This document shows, in pieces, positions 20,584 to 29,021 of a stretch of DNA of 64,000 nucleotides; the stretch's first letter is position 1; the number at the start of each line of letters is the position of its first letter. Position numbers and translations under genes: made by a program. The stretch is from the NCBI GenBank assembly GCA_035604135.1, contig DATNJB010000081.1, positions 40,397-104,396 of the forward strand. The letters are read 5' to 3'. This DNA comes from Poindextera sp035604135 (GTDB taxonomy: Bacteria > Pseudomonadota > Alphaproteobacteria > Caulobacterales > Caulobacteraceae). The notes beneath the pieces are model-generated. The model made no database searches and was not told where the DNA came from. It worked only from the letters and a program-made list of their open reading frames with translations.

Positions 20584-20808
20584 TGGGTGTCGGCGGCTCT
20601 TGGCGCGCGGCAGGCCACGAATCGCCATCCGGCGCTTCGCACCCGTCGTCCGTTCCGGCTACGGCGCTAGGGTCCTGATCAGGGCTCAGGCGCGGCGGTC
20701 CTTGGACCCGTCTCCGCCAGGGAAGTCTTTACCGCCGGCCACGAGCGGAGTTGGCTCGACGCGTCGGCTGCGCGCAAGCTCGGCAGGGGATAGCGGCGGA
20801 AGGTGACC

Positions 20809-21984
20809 ATGACGTTGCTCGGGTCGAGCGAGCGGGGGGCTGTCGGGCCGCCGCTCACGCCGCTGGAGACGGGTTCGGCGATCGCCATCGGTGTCGTCTC
20901 CCTCCTGCTGTTCGGCGTGCTCGCGCTGCTGTTGGGCGCACTCGCTGACGAGAATCGCCTGAGCGTCGCCGCGATCGGCGTTAGCGCCACGCTGGAGGCG
21001 CTCAGCACGGGAGCGGCGACCGGGCTTGCGGGCCTATTCCTCCAGCCCCGCCGCCTCAGGGCGATCACCATCACCGCTGCGCTCGCGCTGGCCTCCTGCG
21101 ATGTCGCGGTTGGCGGCGCGAACGGGCCTGGCGTGATTGTCATCCGGACCCTGGCCGGCGCGCCCGAGGGCGTCCTGCTCTGGGTCTGCATCGGCATGGT
21201 CGCCCGCACGCGGACGCCTGAACGCTGGGCGGCCGTGCTGGTGACGGCGACCCCGCTCGCCCAGTTCGCCGTCGCTTGGGCCCTGGCCGCGCAGGTCCTT
21301 CCGCGCCTCCATGCCGCCGGCGGCTTCGCCTTCATGGCGGCTTGCGTTCTTCTGGCCGCGCCCTTCGCCGTCATGCTGCCCGACGCATACGCCCCGCTTC
21401 CCGACGTTGGACGGCTCCCATTTTCCTTGCCCGCGCGCGGCTGGATTGCGCTCGTCGCCGTGCTCATCCTGGTTGCCGCGTCGGCGGCGGTCGGCATCTA
21501 CCTCGTGCCGCTGGCGCACCAGGCGGGGCTGTCGCTGGGCGTGGCCTCGACCGCGACCGCGATTTCGCTCGGCGCGCAGGTGTTCGGCGGCGTGCTCGCC
21601 GTATCGCTGGCTGGCCGCATCGGCTATTTCCCGGTGCTGGCGGCCGGCGCCGCGGCCTTCCTGGTCGCATGGACGGCCTACGGCTTTCGCGAGCCGGCTT
21701 GGATCTTCATCGTCGCGACCGCCCTCTTTGGCTTTACGGCCGTCTTCGTCTCACCTTTCTTCGTGCCGATGACCATTGACGCCGATCCCAGCCGCCGCGC
21801 CGCCCTGCAGATTGGCGCGGCCCAGCTGTCGGGCGCCGCGCTGGGGCCGCTGATCGCGTCGCGCGCGGTTAGCGACGGCCGAGCGCATGGCGTGCTTGTC
21901 CTGGGCGGGGGCCTGGTGGTCGTCAGCCTCTGCCTGGCCGGATGGTTGCACTTCACCCACTTGGCCGCTGGGGCCGCCGAGTGA
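20809..21984 (+). CDS. MFS transporter
   Basis: 391-aa inner-membrane protein with about twelve hydrophobic helices in two halves, for example IAIGVVSLLLFGVLALLLGA at the N-terminus and GVLVLGGGLVVVSLCLAGWL at the C-terminus. It resembles drug or metabolite proton antiporters of the major facilitator superfamily, but canonical motif A is poorly conserved and no substrate can be assigned. ATG 20809 with AAGG six bases upstream is preferred; a GTG two codons earlier (20803) is possible. It stands 225 bp after the DUF2784 gene, a gap in which I see no gene or clear promoter box. Confidence 0.8.
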   Translation: MTLLGSSERGAVGPPLTPLETGSAIAIGVVSLLLFGVLALLLGALADENRLSVAAIGVSATLEALSTGAATGLAGLFLQPRRLRAITITAALALASCDVAVGGANGPGVIVIRTLAGAPEGVLLWVCIGMVARTRTPERWAAVLVTATPLAQFAVAWALAAQVLPRLHAAGGFAFMAACVLLAAPFAVMLPDAYAPLPDVGRLPFSLPARGWIALVAVLILVAASAAVGIYLVPLAHQAGLSLGVASTATAISLGAQVFGGVLAVSLAGRIGYFPVLAAGAAAFLVAWTAYGFREPAWIFIVATALFGFTAVFVSPFFVPMTIDADPSRRAALQIGAAQLSGAALGPLIASRAVSDGRAHGVLVLGGGLVVVSLCLAGWLHFTHLAAGAAE

Positions 21985-22091
21985 CGCCCGACCTCTAGTC
22001 GGCCTCGCGGTCCAGCGGCATCGCCGAAGTTGAGCGAAAAGCGTACGGACCGGCTGTGACTCAGACCAATCGGTCATCGGGCGTCGTCGAC

Positions 22092-22105
22092 TTAATCCAA
22101 GTCAA
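22092..22105 (+). promoter_or_regulatory. FNR/FixK-type box TTAATCCAAGTCAA
   Basis: One mismatch from TTGAT-N4-GTCAA (A for G in the left half). Its centre is about 54 bp before ATG 22153. At -41.5 it would put the transcript start near 22140, leaving a leader of about 13 bases that includes the strong GGAGG. Confidence 0.5.
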
Positions 22106-22152
22106 GGCGCGATGGGACGCTGTGCGGTATCGAAGGTTTGCAGGAGGTGACC

Positions 22153-22593
22153 ATGAGCACCGGACTTCCCGTATTCGATACCACCGTCAACGAGACAAAC
22201 CACTGGCTGAAGGCTCTGGAAGACGAGCTCCCGCAATGCGACCGGCATCAGGCGTATGGGGCCATGCGTGCGGTGATGCACGTGCTGCGCGATCGGCTGG
22301 CGCCCGGCGGCGCCATGCGCCTGGCTGCGCAGATGCCGCTGCTGCTTCGCGGCGTGTTCATCGAAGGGTGGCGCCCGGAAGAGACGCCAATCCGTTGGCA
22401 CACGCCGCAGGCGTTCATCGAAGCCGTGGGAGCCGCGCTGCCTCCCGAATTCCCAGCGGATCCCGGGATCGTGGCGCGGCGCGTGATCAAGGTCCTCTGG
22501 TCGCGAATGAATGGCGGCGCAATGGAGAAGATCAAAGGCGAGGTGCCTGTCGCCATTCGCACCCTTTGGCCCAGCGAGCCCGCTCGGACCTGA
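22153..22593 (+). CDS. DUF2267-family protein
   Basis: 146-aa helical protein of the DUF2267 family. Conserved features are FDTTVNETNHWLKALEDEL near the N-terminus, the middle segment HQAYGAMRAVMHVLRDRL followed by LAAQMPLLLRGVFIEGW, and the later part RVIKVLWSRMNGGAMEKIKG with RTLWP near the end. The function is unknown; homologues in proteobacteria, cyanobacteria and actinobacteria are often found with stress genes. ATG 22153 is chosen because AGGAGGTGACC precedes it at ideal spacing; a longer frame opens at 22138. It has its own FNR-type box 48 bp upstream and is convergent with the ribosome hibernation gene. Confidence 0.85.
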   Translation: MSTGLPVFDTTVNETNHWLKALEDELPQCDRHQAYGAMRAVMHVLRDRLAPGGAMRLAAQMPLLLRGVFIEGWRPEETPIRWHTPQAFIEAVGAALPPEFPADPGIVARRVIKVLWSRMNGGAMEKIKGEVPVAIRTLWPSEPART

Positions 22594-22752
22594 CCCGTCG
22601 CGCGGCGCCGTCGTCCGGCTAACCGGATTGGCGAGGCCGCCGACATGCGCGCCTCGGCCGAGGCCGACGCCTGGTGTGTGCTCGGCGTCGACGACGTGAT
22701 CAATGACATCCAGGTTCGCGCCTGGCCTCGGTCGAACGGCGCGCTGGCCGTT

Positions 22753-23331
22753 TCAGGGCGCGACGATGTGGGACTTGCCGATCTTGTGGACCGACGAAGC
22801 GGTCGGGCCTTTGTCGCCGCCTTCGGATTCGGCGAATCGAACCTCGTCGCCGGGACTCAAGCCTTCGAAGTCGCCTGCGACGACCGCATTGCGGTGGAAG
22901 TAGAACTCCTGGCCGTCGGCGCTCTCGATCAACCCGTAGTCCTGCTCTGGGAACAGCTGCGAGATGCGGCCGAGCGGCGGCGCCTCATGCGCCTTCACCT
23001 TGCCCTCGAAGCGCCGTTCGTGATCCTGGAGCTGACGGCGGGCCGCCGCGAAGGCGTCGCGGACGGCGACATAGGGGTCCTCGTGGGCGTGATCGGCGGA
23101 CGGGTTGCGGTCGACGACGACGTCCGCGCGCCCCGGCAGGCTGATGTGGATCCTGACCTGGTAGAGGTCGCCCTTATGGCGATGGCGGCTGCGGCCGATC
23201 AGGGCGACGTGGCAGGCGGTGATGCGCTCGCCGAACTGTTCGAGCTTGCGCGCTTCGCGCTCGATGCGCGCCTCCAGCGCTGGATTCGGTTCGAGCCCAC
23301 CCTCGAACGTCACCTTCAGTGGAACTTGCAT
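22753..23331 (-). CDS. ribosome hibernation factor (HPF/RaiA) fused to cold-shock domain
   Basis: 192 aa. Residues about 1-110 are an HPF/RaiA (S30AE) domain (VTFEGGLEPNPALEARIERE, ACHVALIGRSRHRHKGDLYQ, and a helix DPYVAVRDAFAAARRQLQDH). This fold sits in the ribosomal A/P-site region and blocks translation in resting cells. Residues about 120-190 form an OB-fold cold-shock domain: LGRISQLFPEQDYGLIESADG, then EFYFHRNAVV and GDEVRFAESEGGDKGP, matching the RNP1-like GYGFI and RNP2-like F-F-H positions. The usual C-terminal dimerisation domain of long HPF is replaced by this nucleic-acid-binding domain. The start is ATG 23331, 66 bp from a perfect FNR-type box. Confidence 0.88.
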   Translation of the reverse strand: MQVPLKVTFEGGLEPNPALEARIEREARKLEQFGERITACHVALIGRSRHRHKGDLYQVRIHISLPGRADVVVDRNPSADHAHEDPYVAVRDAFAAARRQLQDHERRFEGKVKAHEAPPLGRISQLFPEQDYGLIESADGQEFYFHRNAVVAGDFEGLSPGDEVRFAESEGGDKGPTASSVHKIGKSHIVAP

Positions 23332-23397
23332 CTTCGATGCTCCGGCTAAGCGATCCGTCGTCGATGTGAATACTCAAGGCGGAGACCTGGCCCCGCC

Positions 23398-23411
23398 TTG
23401 ATAGCGATCAA
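23398..23411 (-). promoter_or_regulatory. perfect FNR/FixK-type box TTGATAGCGATCAA
   Basis: Ideal 14-bp palindrome TTGAT-N4-ATCAA, identical to the FNR consensus half-sites. Its centre lies 73-74 bp upstream of the HPF start; at -41.5 the transcript would begin near 23363 with a leader of about 32 bases. It sits between two genes of the same strand, so it gives HPF its own promoter. Confidence 0.75.
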
Positions 23412-23445
23412 CAAGTCCGCGCTTCCTCCGCGTCGCCGCGAGGAG

Positions 23446-23916
23446 TCAGCCGCCATCAACGTCGGCGAAGTGCTCCGCGAGGTTCGCCTCGGGCACTTGG
23501 GTGAGGTCCTTCTGCAGCTGCGCGGCAACCTTCCGCCGCGTTGGCGCATCAAGCGCTTGGTGGAGCTCGCTAAGCGCATGAGCGGGCGCCACGAGGATCA
23601 GGCGGTCGAACTCGTCGCGGGCGTTGGCGTCATTCAGCGCCGCCGCCACCTCGTCGACGAAGGTCCTCTTCTCGGTCCGATGCAAGTCTTCGCGAGGCTG
23701 CACCGCGTGGCGAACCGATCCCCTACTCCCGTACGAACGGCCCGGCCGCTCGGCGCCGAGATCGTGCGTGCGATCGTGGATATGCGCCGAGACGAATTCG
23801 CGGTGCGTGTCGAACGCCGTCCCGGCTGCCGCGAACGCCCTTGGCGCATCTCGTTTCTGCAGGAAGCGGGCGCGACCGCCGTCGGTGACGACATACCAGG
23901 TTCTGGGGGCTTTCAT
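23446..23916 (-). CDS. host-attachment family protein (baeRF/eRF1-like)
   Basis: 156-aa protein of the so-called host attachment family, which shares an eRF1-like domain. The opening KAPRTWYVVTDGGRARFLQK is the family hallmark (strand plus D-G-x-R-A-R). The middle is FVSAHIHDRTHDLGAERPGR followed by a His-rich linker, and the C-terminal part has FDRLILVAPAHALSELHQAL and RKVAAQLQKDLTQVPEANLAEH. The family name comes from an Agrobacterium gene needed for attachment; the eRF1-like fold suggests ribosome-linked action, unproven. ATG 23916 has GGAG at good spacing; an upstream in-frame ATG at 23943 would add nine residues. Its neighbours are a ribosome hibernation factor and an FNR-type box. Confidence 0.8.
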   Translation of the reverse strand: MKAPRTWYVVTDGGRARFLQKRDAPRAFAAAGTAFDTHREFVSAHIHDRTHDLGAERPGRSYGSRGSVRHAVQPREDLHRTEKRTFVDEVAAALNDANARDEFDRLILVAPAHALSELHQALDAPTRRKVAAQLQKDLTQVPEANLAEHFADVDGG

Positions 23917-24020
23917 CGTCGGCTCCACTAGGGTTTCGGACATTCAGCCGCTGACTTGGATATCGACACCGCGCCGAACGCATTGAGGAGCATCAAAGCG
24001 GTGCCGGCGCCCGGTTGCAA

Positions 24021-24034
24021 TTGACCTTGCTCAA
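24021..24034. promoter_or_regulatory. FNR/FixK-type box TTGACCTTGCTCAA
   Basis: Exact TTGA-N6-TCAA inverted repeat between the divergent host-attachment gene (start 23916) and the carrier/ligase/acyltransferase gene (start 24073). It is 38 bp before the latter ATG and 104 bp before the former, so it could serve either or both. It overlaps the longer partly palindromic run TTGACCTTGCTCAAGGTC. Confidence 0.65.
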
Positions 24035-24072
24035 GGTCGCGCACCGGCCGCGCGCGCACAATTGTTGGCGCC

Positions 24073-26919
24073 ATGCAAGCCCGCCAGCCCCAACCGGACC
24101 TCACCAGCGGCCTAGCCGCGGGCGAGATCGCTGGCGAGGTCTTGGACATCGTGAGCGGCCTCGCAGACGAGCTGCATCCGCACCGGCGGGGCCTCGCTCC
24201 GCTCAGCTTTGAAAGCGACCTCGATCAAGGGTTCGGCCTGGACAGCCTGGGCCGGGTCGAGGCCATCCAGCGCCTCGAAGCGGCGTTCAACGTCCGCCTC
24301 GCCGACACCCTGTTCGCGCAGGCGGCAACGCCCGCCGACCTCGCGCGCGCGATCGCCAAAGCGGGGCCGGTTGCGGTTGGCGCCGCCCACGCCCGTGTCC
24401 AGGCGAGCGCCGCGTCAGGCGCGCAGGCCGCGCCGGGAGAGGCAGGCACGATCATCGACATCCTCGCCTGGCACGCCCAGCATCAGCCCGAGCGGCCGCA
24501 CATCTACCTTTCCGACGGCGACCGGGAGGAGCCGCCGATCACCTACGGCGCCCTCGTCGCGCGAGCCGGCAAGGTCGCGGCAGGGCTGTCGGCGATGGGG
24601 ATCGAGCCTGGCGCGCGCATCGGCCTCATGCTGCCGACGGGCGGCGACTTCTTCGCCGCCTTCCTGGGGGTGCTGGGGGCCGGCGGCGTGCCCGCCCCAA
24701 TCTACCCGCCCTGGCGCATGTCGCAGATCGAGGAGCACCTCCGGCGCCAAGCCAGGATCCTGGCCGCGGCCGAGGTCGCGGGCCTGATCGCCTTCCCGGA
24801 AGCGGCACCGTTCGCGCGCCTCCTGGAGGCGCACGTCCCAAGCCTGGGTTTCGTCGCCACCGTTCCCGAGATCGAGGCCCACCCCGGCCCGCCGCGCCTG
24901 CTGCACGGCTCGCCCGACGACCTCGCGCTGCTGCAGTTCACGTCCGGCAGCACCGCCGACCCCAAAGGCGTGATGCTCACCAACGCGAACATCATCGCCA
25001 ACGCGCGCGGCATCTCGCGGGCGATCCGCGCCACGCCGGCCGACGTCACCGTCAGCTGGCTTCCGCTCTACCACGACATGGGCCTGATCGCGGCCTGGCT
25101 GTCCTGCCTGGACCAGGCGGCGCCGTTCGTTGTGATGAATCCGCTGAGCTTCATGGCGCGGCCCGAACGCTGGCTTTGGACGCTGCACCGCAACCGCGCG
25201 ACGATCACGGCCGCCCCGAACTTCGCCTTCGAGATCTGCCTCGCTATCCCCGATGCGCGGCTTACCGGCCTGGACTTGAGCGCGCTGCGCGTCGCCGGCT
25301 GCGGCTCCGAGCCGATCGCCGAGCGCACGGTCGAGGACTTTACACGCCGGTACGCCGTCTATGGCTTCCGACCCGAGGCGTTCCTGCCGGTCTATGGGCT
25401 CGCGGAATGCGCCGCGGCGCTCACCATGTGCCCGCCCGGCCGCACGCCCAGGATCGACCATGTGAACGCCCGCGCTCTGGCGATCACTGGCGAGGCCGAG
25501 CCCTGCGCCTCCGACGCGCCCGGCGCGCAGGCCATCGTCTCATGCGGCGCGCCGCTGACCGGCCACGAGCTGCGCATCCTGGACGTCGACGGGCGCGAGG
25601 CGCCAGAGCGTCGCGAAGGCCGGCTGCAGTTCCGCGGTCCCTCGGCGACGAAAGGTTATTTCAACGCGCCGGAGAAGACAGCCGAACTCGTCCTGCCCGA
25701 CGGTTGGCTGGAGAGCGGCGATCTGGCCTACCTCGCCGGCGGCGAGCTCTACGTCACAGGCCGCACAAAGGACATCGTCAAGCGCGCCGGGCGCAACATC
25801 CATCCCGTCGATGTGGAGTCGGCGATCGAGGCCTTGCCTGACGTCGCCGCAAATGGGGCGGCGCTGTTCAGCGTCCTCGATCCCGAACGCGGTGCAGAGC
25901 GTCTCGTGCTCGCCATCGAAACTCCGGCCACCGAACCATCGCGCCGAGCGGCGCTGATCAGCCACGCGCAGGAGGCGGCGACCGAGCGCCTGGAAAGCGC
26001 CGTCGACGACATCGTCCTCATGCCGCCGGGCGCCTTTCCCCGTACCGAGAGCGGCAAGGTCCGCCGCCCGGCGCTGCGCCAGCGCTATCTGGCGGGCGCA
26101 GCCAGCGGCTCGCCCGTCTCCGCGAAGCGGCAGCTGCTGCGCCTCGAGGCGACGGCGGCGCTCGGCCGAGTCCGGCGGGCCATGCGGAGGCTGGGGGAGC
26201 GGCTCTACGCGCTCTATTGGTGGACGATCGTGGGCCTGATCGGCGCCGTGCTCTGGCCACTGGTGATGACCTTGCCCCGATTGCATTGGCGCTGGGCCGT
26301 GGCGCATAGGCTGTGCCGCATCGGGTTGCCGCTGCTCGCCCATCAGGTGACGGTGACGGGCGAGCGCCCCGAGCTATGCAAGGACGTCGTCTATGTCGCC
26401 AACCACGAAAGCTACATGGACAACGTCGTGCTCTGCGCCCTTCTGCCCGGCGACCTCGCGTTCGCAGCCTATGGCGAGCTCGCGCAGAACTGGTTCCAAG
26501 GCTCTTTCGTGCGAAGGCTCGGGGCGATCTTCGTCGAGCGCTTCGACCCGACCGGCGCGGTCGCCGACGCCACCCGGGCGCTGGAGCTCTTGCGCGCCGG
26601 GCGGCCGCTCGTGATCTTCCCGGAAGCGACGATCATGCCGATGCCAGGCCTCTTGGACTTCAGGATGGGCGCCTTCGTCACCGCGGCCAAGGCGGGCGCG
26701 CCCGTGGTCCCCATCGCCATCCGCGGCGACCGTCATATCCTGCGCCACGACGGCCGCTGGTTTCCTCGCCGAGGGAACGTCGAGGTGCACATCGGCCACG
26801 CGCTGACGCCGGCCGGCTCCGACTTCGAGGCGGCGCTCGCGCTCAAGAACGCCGCGCGGGCGGATATCCTCGCCCACGTCAACGAGCCGGATATCGCAGC
26901 GGAAACGCCCAGGTACTGA
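24073..26919 (+). CDS. tripartite ACP / AMP-ligase / PlsC-type acyltransferase fusion
   Basis: 948-aa protein that appears to activate, carry and transfer an acyl chain. Residues about 15-95 are a carrier domain with the pantetheine Ser58 in GFGLDSLGRVE. Residues about 130-670 are an adenylating domain of the FAAL/long-chain ligase kind: FTSGSTADPKGVMLTNANI, SWLPLYHDMGLIAAWL, PVYGLAECAAALTMCPP, and C-terminal FPRTESGKVRRPALRQRY. A membrane helix follows (LYWWTIVGLIGAVLWPLVMTLP, about 715-735). Residues about 750-940 are a PlsC-type acyltransferase with NHESYMD (H-x4-D catalytic pair) and IFPEATIM, a variant of F-P-E-G-T. An ACP-bound acyl group could be moved to a lysophospholipid. The start is ATG 24073; pncB follows after 14 bp. 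Confidence 0.88.
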   Translation: MQARQPQPDLTSGLAAGEIAGEVLDIVSGLADELHPHRRGLAPLSFESDLDQGFGLDSLGRVEAIQRLEAAFNVRLADTLFAQAATPADLARAIAKAGPVAVGAAHARVQASAASGAQAAPGEAGTIIDILAWHAQHQPERPHIYLSDGDREEPPITYGALVARAGKVAAGLSAMGIEPGARIGLMLPTGGDFFAAFLGVLGAGGVPAPIYPPWRMSQIEEHLRRQARILAAAEVAGLIAFPEAAPFARLLEAHVPSLGFVATVPEIEAHPGPPRLLHGSPDDLALLQFTSGSTADPKGVMLTNANIIANARGISRAIRATPADVTVSWLPLYHDMGLIAAWLSCLDQAAPFVVMNPLSFMARPERWLWTLHRNRATITAAPNFAFEICLAIPDARLTGLDLSALRVAGCGSEPIAERTVEDFTRRYAVYGFRPEAFLPVYGLAECAAALTMCPPGRTPRIDHVNARALAITGEAEPCASDAPGAQAIVSCGAPLTGHELRILDVDGREAPERREGRLQFRGPSATKGYFNAPEKTAELVLPDGWLESGDLAYLAGGELYVTGRTKDIVKRAGRNIHPVDVESAIEALPDVAANGAALFSVLDPERGAERLVLAIETPATEPSRRAALISHAQEAATERLESAVDDIVLMPPGAFPRTESGKVRRPALRQRYLAGAASGSPVSAKRQLLRLEATAALGRVRRAMRRLGERLYALYWWTIVGLIGAVLWPLVMTLPRLHWRWAVAHRLCRIGLPLLAHQVTVTGERPELCKDVVYVANHESYMDNVVLCALLPGDLAFAAYGELAQNWFQGSFVRRLGAIFVERFDPTGAVADATRALELLRAGRPLVIFPEATIMPMPGLLDFRMGAFVTAAKAGAPVVPIAIRGDRHILRHDGRWFPRRGNVEVHIGHALTPAGSDFEAALALKNAARADILAHVNEPDIAAETPRY

Positions 26920-26933
26920 AGGCGGACGAGCCG

Positions 26934-28289
26934 ATGGATCCCTGGGACAGCCCGCTGCTGACCGACCTCTATCAGCTGAACATGCTGCAGGCTTACCTCG
27001 AGACGGGCCGGACCGAGACGGCCGTCTTCGAGTTCTTCGTCCGCACGCTGCCCAAGCGTCGCGGCTTCCTGATGGCGGCCGGCCTGGAGCAGGCGCTCGA
27101 TTGGCTGGAGGGCCTGCGCTTCGCCGAACAGGAGCTGAGCTGGCTCAGGTCGACCGGCCGCTTCTCAGACGCGCTCCTGGACGCGCTCCGCGAGCTCCGC
27201 TTCACCGGCAACGTCGAGGCGATGCCGGAGGGTGCGGTCTTTTTCGGGAACGAGCCCATCCTCCGGGTGATCGCGCCGATGCCGGAAGCGCAGCTGGTCG
27301 AGAGCCGGCTGATCAACATCCTGCATTACCAGACGATCGTTGCGTCCAAGGCGGCCCGGATTGTGTTGGCGGCGCCTGGCAAGTCATTGGTCGATTTCGG
27401 CTTGCGCCGTGCGCACGGCGCCGAGGCGGGCCTGATGGCCGCACGCGCGAGCTATATAGCCGGCTTCGACGCCACCGCGACGGTGCTGGCGGGAGAACGC
27501 TTCGGCATCCCGCTCAGCGGGACCATGGCGCACTCGTTCATCGAGGCGTTCGACGACGAGGCTGCCGCATTCGAAGCCTTCGCGCACGCGAGGCCGCATG
27601 GCCTGGTCTTCCTGATCGACACCTACGACACAGAGCATGCCGCCCGGCGGGTCGTCGCGCTCGCTCCACGGCTGCGGGAGCAGGGCATCGAAATCCACGG
27701 CGTGCGGATTGACAGCGGCGACCTGGACGCGCTCGCGCGCTCGGTGCGGCGCATCCTGGACGAGGGCGGGCTTGAGAATGTGATCATCTTCGCAAGCGGC
27801 GGGTTGGACGAAGACGACCTTTGGGACTTCACCCGCCGGGGTGCGCCGATCGACGGCTATGGCGTCGGCACCAGCCTCACCACCTCCTCCGATGTTCCAG
27901 CCCTGGACTGCGCCTACAAGCTCGAGGAGTACGCCGGCAAAGCCCGACGCAAGCACTCGCTCGGCAAGGCGACCTGGCCCGGCCGAAAGCAGGTCTGGCG
28001 CAGTTATGACGCCGAGGGCAGGATGAGCGGAGACGTGCTCTCGACGGCAAGCGATCTGCAGGCGGGCGAGCCCCTGCTCAAGCCGGTCATGCGCGGCGGC
28101 CGGCGGGTCGCCCCCTCGCCAAGCCTTGGCGACGTGCGGACCTTCTCGGCCCGCGAGCTTGGGCATCTGCCCGAACCGTTGCGGCGGCTCGAGCCCGAGG
28201 CGGTCTACCCCGTCATCGTGGGTCAGGCGCTGATCGACCTCACCGCCGAGGTCGACCGGACAATCGAGGCCGCGGAGGCCCGGCCATGA
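26934..28289 (+). CDS. pncB: nicotinate phosphoribosyltransferase
   Basis: 451-aa enzyme that joins nicotinate and PRPP to make nicotinate mononucleotide (EC 6.3.4.21), the entry step of the Preiss-Handler NAD salvage route. Family motifs: LTDLYQLNMLQAYLETGRTE, FFVRTLPKRRGFLMAAGLEQ, DFGLRRAHG (phosphohistidine region), LSGTMAHSFIEAF, VRIDSGDLDALARSVRRILD and GYGVGTSLTTS with DCAYKLEEYAG. ATG 26934 lies 14 bp after the fusion gene and has GGACGAG upstream; the frame extends further 5-prime but there it overlaps the acyltransferase and is not family-like. Its stop overlaps the nicotinamidase start, so nicotinamide-to-NaMN conversion is encoded as one unit. Confidence 0.95.
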   Translation: MDPWDSPLLTDLYQLNMLQAYLETGRTETAVFEFFVRTLPKRRGFLMAAGLEQALDWLEGLRFAEQELSWLRSTGRFSDALLDALRELRFTGNVEAMPEGAVFFGNEPILRVIAPMPEAQLVESRLINILHYQTIVASKAARIVLAAPGKSLVDFGLRRAHGAEAGLMAARASYIAGFDATATVLAGERFGIPLSGTMAHSFIEAFDDEAAAFEAFAHARPHGLVFLIDTYDTEHAARRVVALAPRLREQGIEIHGVRIDSGDLDALARSVRRILDEGGLENVIIFASGGLDEDDLWDFTRRGAPIDGYGVGTSLTTSSDVPALDCAYKLEEYAGKARRKHSLGKATWPGRKQVWRSYDAEGRMSGDVLSTASDLQAGEPLLKPVMRGGRRVAPSPSLGDVRTFSARELGHLPEPLRRLEPEAVYPVIVGQALIDLTAEVDRTIEAAEARP

Positions 28290-28924
28290 CAGCGATACGT
28301 CTCTCGCCTGAGACCGACATGCTGCTGATCGTCGACGTGCAGAACGACTTCTGCCCCAGCGGCGCCCTCGCCGTGCCGGGCGGAGACGAGGTCGTGCCGC
28401 TGGTGAACAGGATCGCGCAGGCTTTCGCGCACGTCGCGCTGACGCAGGATTGGCACCCGCCAGGACACGCCTCGTTTGCTTCTTCGCACCCCGGGCGGAA
28501 GCCCAACGACGTGATCATGGCGGCCTACGGCGAACAGGTGCTCTGGCCGGACCACTGCGTGCAGGGGACCTGGGGCGCGGCCTTCCATCCCGATCTCGAC
28601 GTCGCGCCCGCCGAACTCATCCTGCGCAAGGGCTCTCGCCGAGGGATCGACTCCTACTCGGCCTTCTTCGAGAACGATCGTCAGACACCGACCGGGCTGG
28701 GCGGCTATCTGCGCGAGCGGGGCTTTGGGCGGATCGTCATGGCGGGGCTCGCCTTCGATTTCTGCGTCCGCTGGTCGGCAGAGCACGCCCGAAGGCTGGG
28801 GTTCGAGGTGGTCGTGCTGGAAGACGCCTGCCGCAGCATCGACATTGCCGGCTCCGCGGCGGCTGCCCGTTCAGCGCTGGCGGCGGTTGGCGCGGCCTGC
28901 GCCCGAAGCGAGCAGCTCGCATGA
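28286..28924 (+). CDS. pncA: nicotinamidase
   Basis: 212-aa isochorismatase-fold amidase that hydrolyses nicotinamide to nicotinate and ammonia. The catalytic triad is visible: Asp in VDVQNDFCPSGAL, Lys in LILRKGSRRG, and Cys in GLAFDFCVRWSA. Metal-binding D-x-H is in TQDWHPPGHASF (DWH), and the substrate segment is LWPDHCVQGT. Length and motif spacing are normal. Start ATG 28286 overlaps the PncB stop (ATGA), giving translational coupling. The gene ends 26 bp before the FNR-type box of the PRPP synthetase gene, which provides the second substrate of PncB. Confidence 0.95.
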   Translation: MTAIRLSPETDMLLIVDVQNDFCPSGALAVPGGDEVVPLVNRIAQAFAHVALTQDWHPPGHASFASSHPGRKPNDVIMAAYGEQVLWPDHCVQGTWGAAFHPDLDVAPAELILRKGSRRGIDSYSAFFENDRQTPTGLGGYLRERGFGRIVMAGLAFDFCVRWSAEHARRLGFEVVVLEDACRSIDIAGSAAAARSALAAVGAACARSEQLA

Positions 28925-28950
28925 GCGGCGCGGCCCTTAACCGAGTCCGA

Positions 28951-28964
28951 TTGACCAAGGTCAA
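28951..28964 (+). promoter_or_regulatory. perfect FNR/FixK-type box TTGACCAAGGTCAA
   Basis: Perfect inverted repeat TTGAC-N4-GTCAA. Its centre is about 64 bp before the prs GTG start; at -41.5 the transcript would begin near 28999, leaving a leader of about 23 bases with the AAGGAGAG ribosome-binding site. The spacing is what a class II FNR/FixK-activated promoter needs. Confidence 0.75.
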
Positions 28965-29021
28965 GGCCCGCCCGCGCCGGCCGCCGCATTGATAGCGTTG
29001 CTTGGCCGTAAGGAGAGTTCC

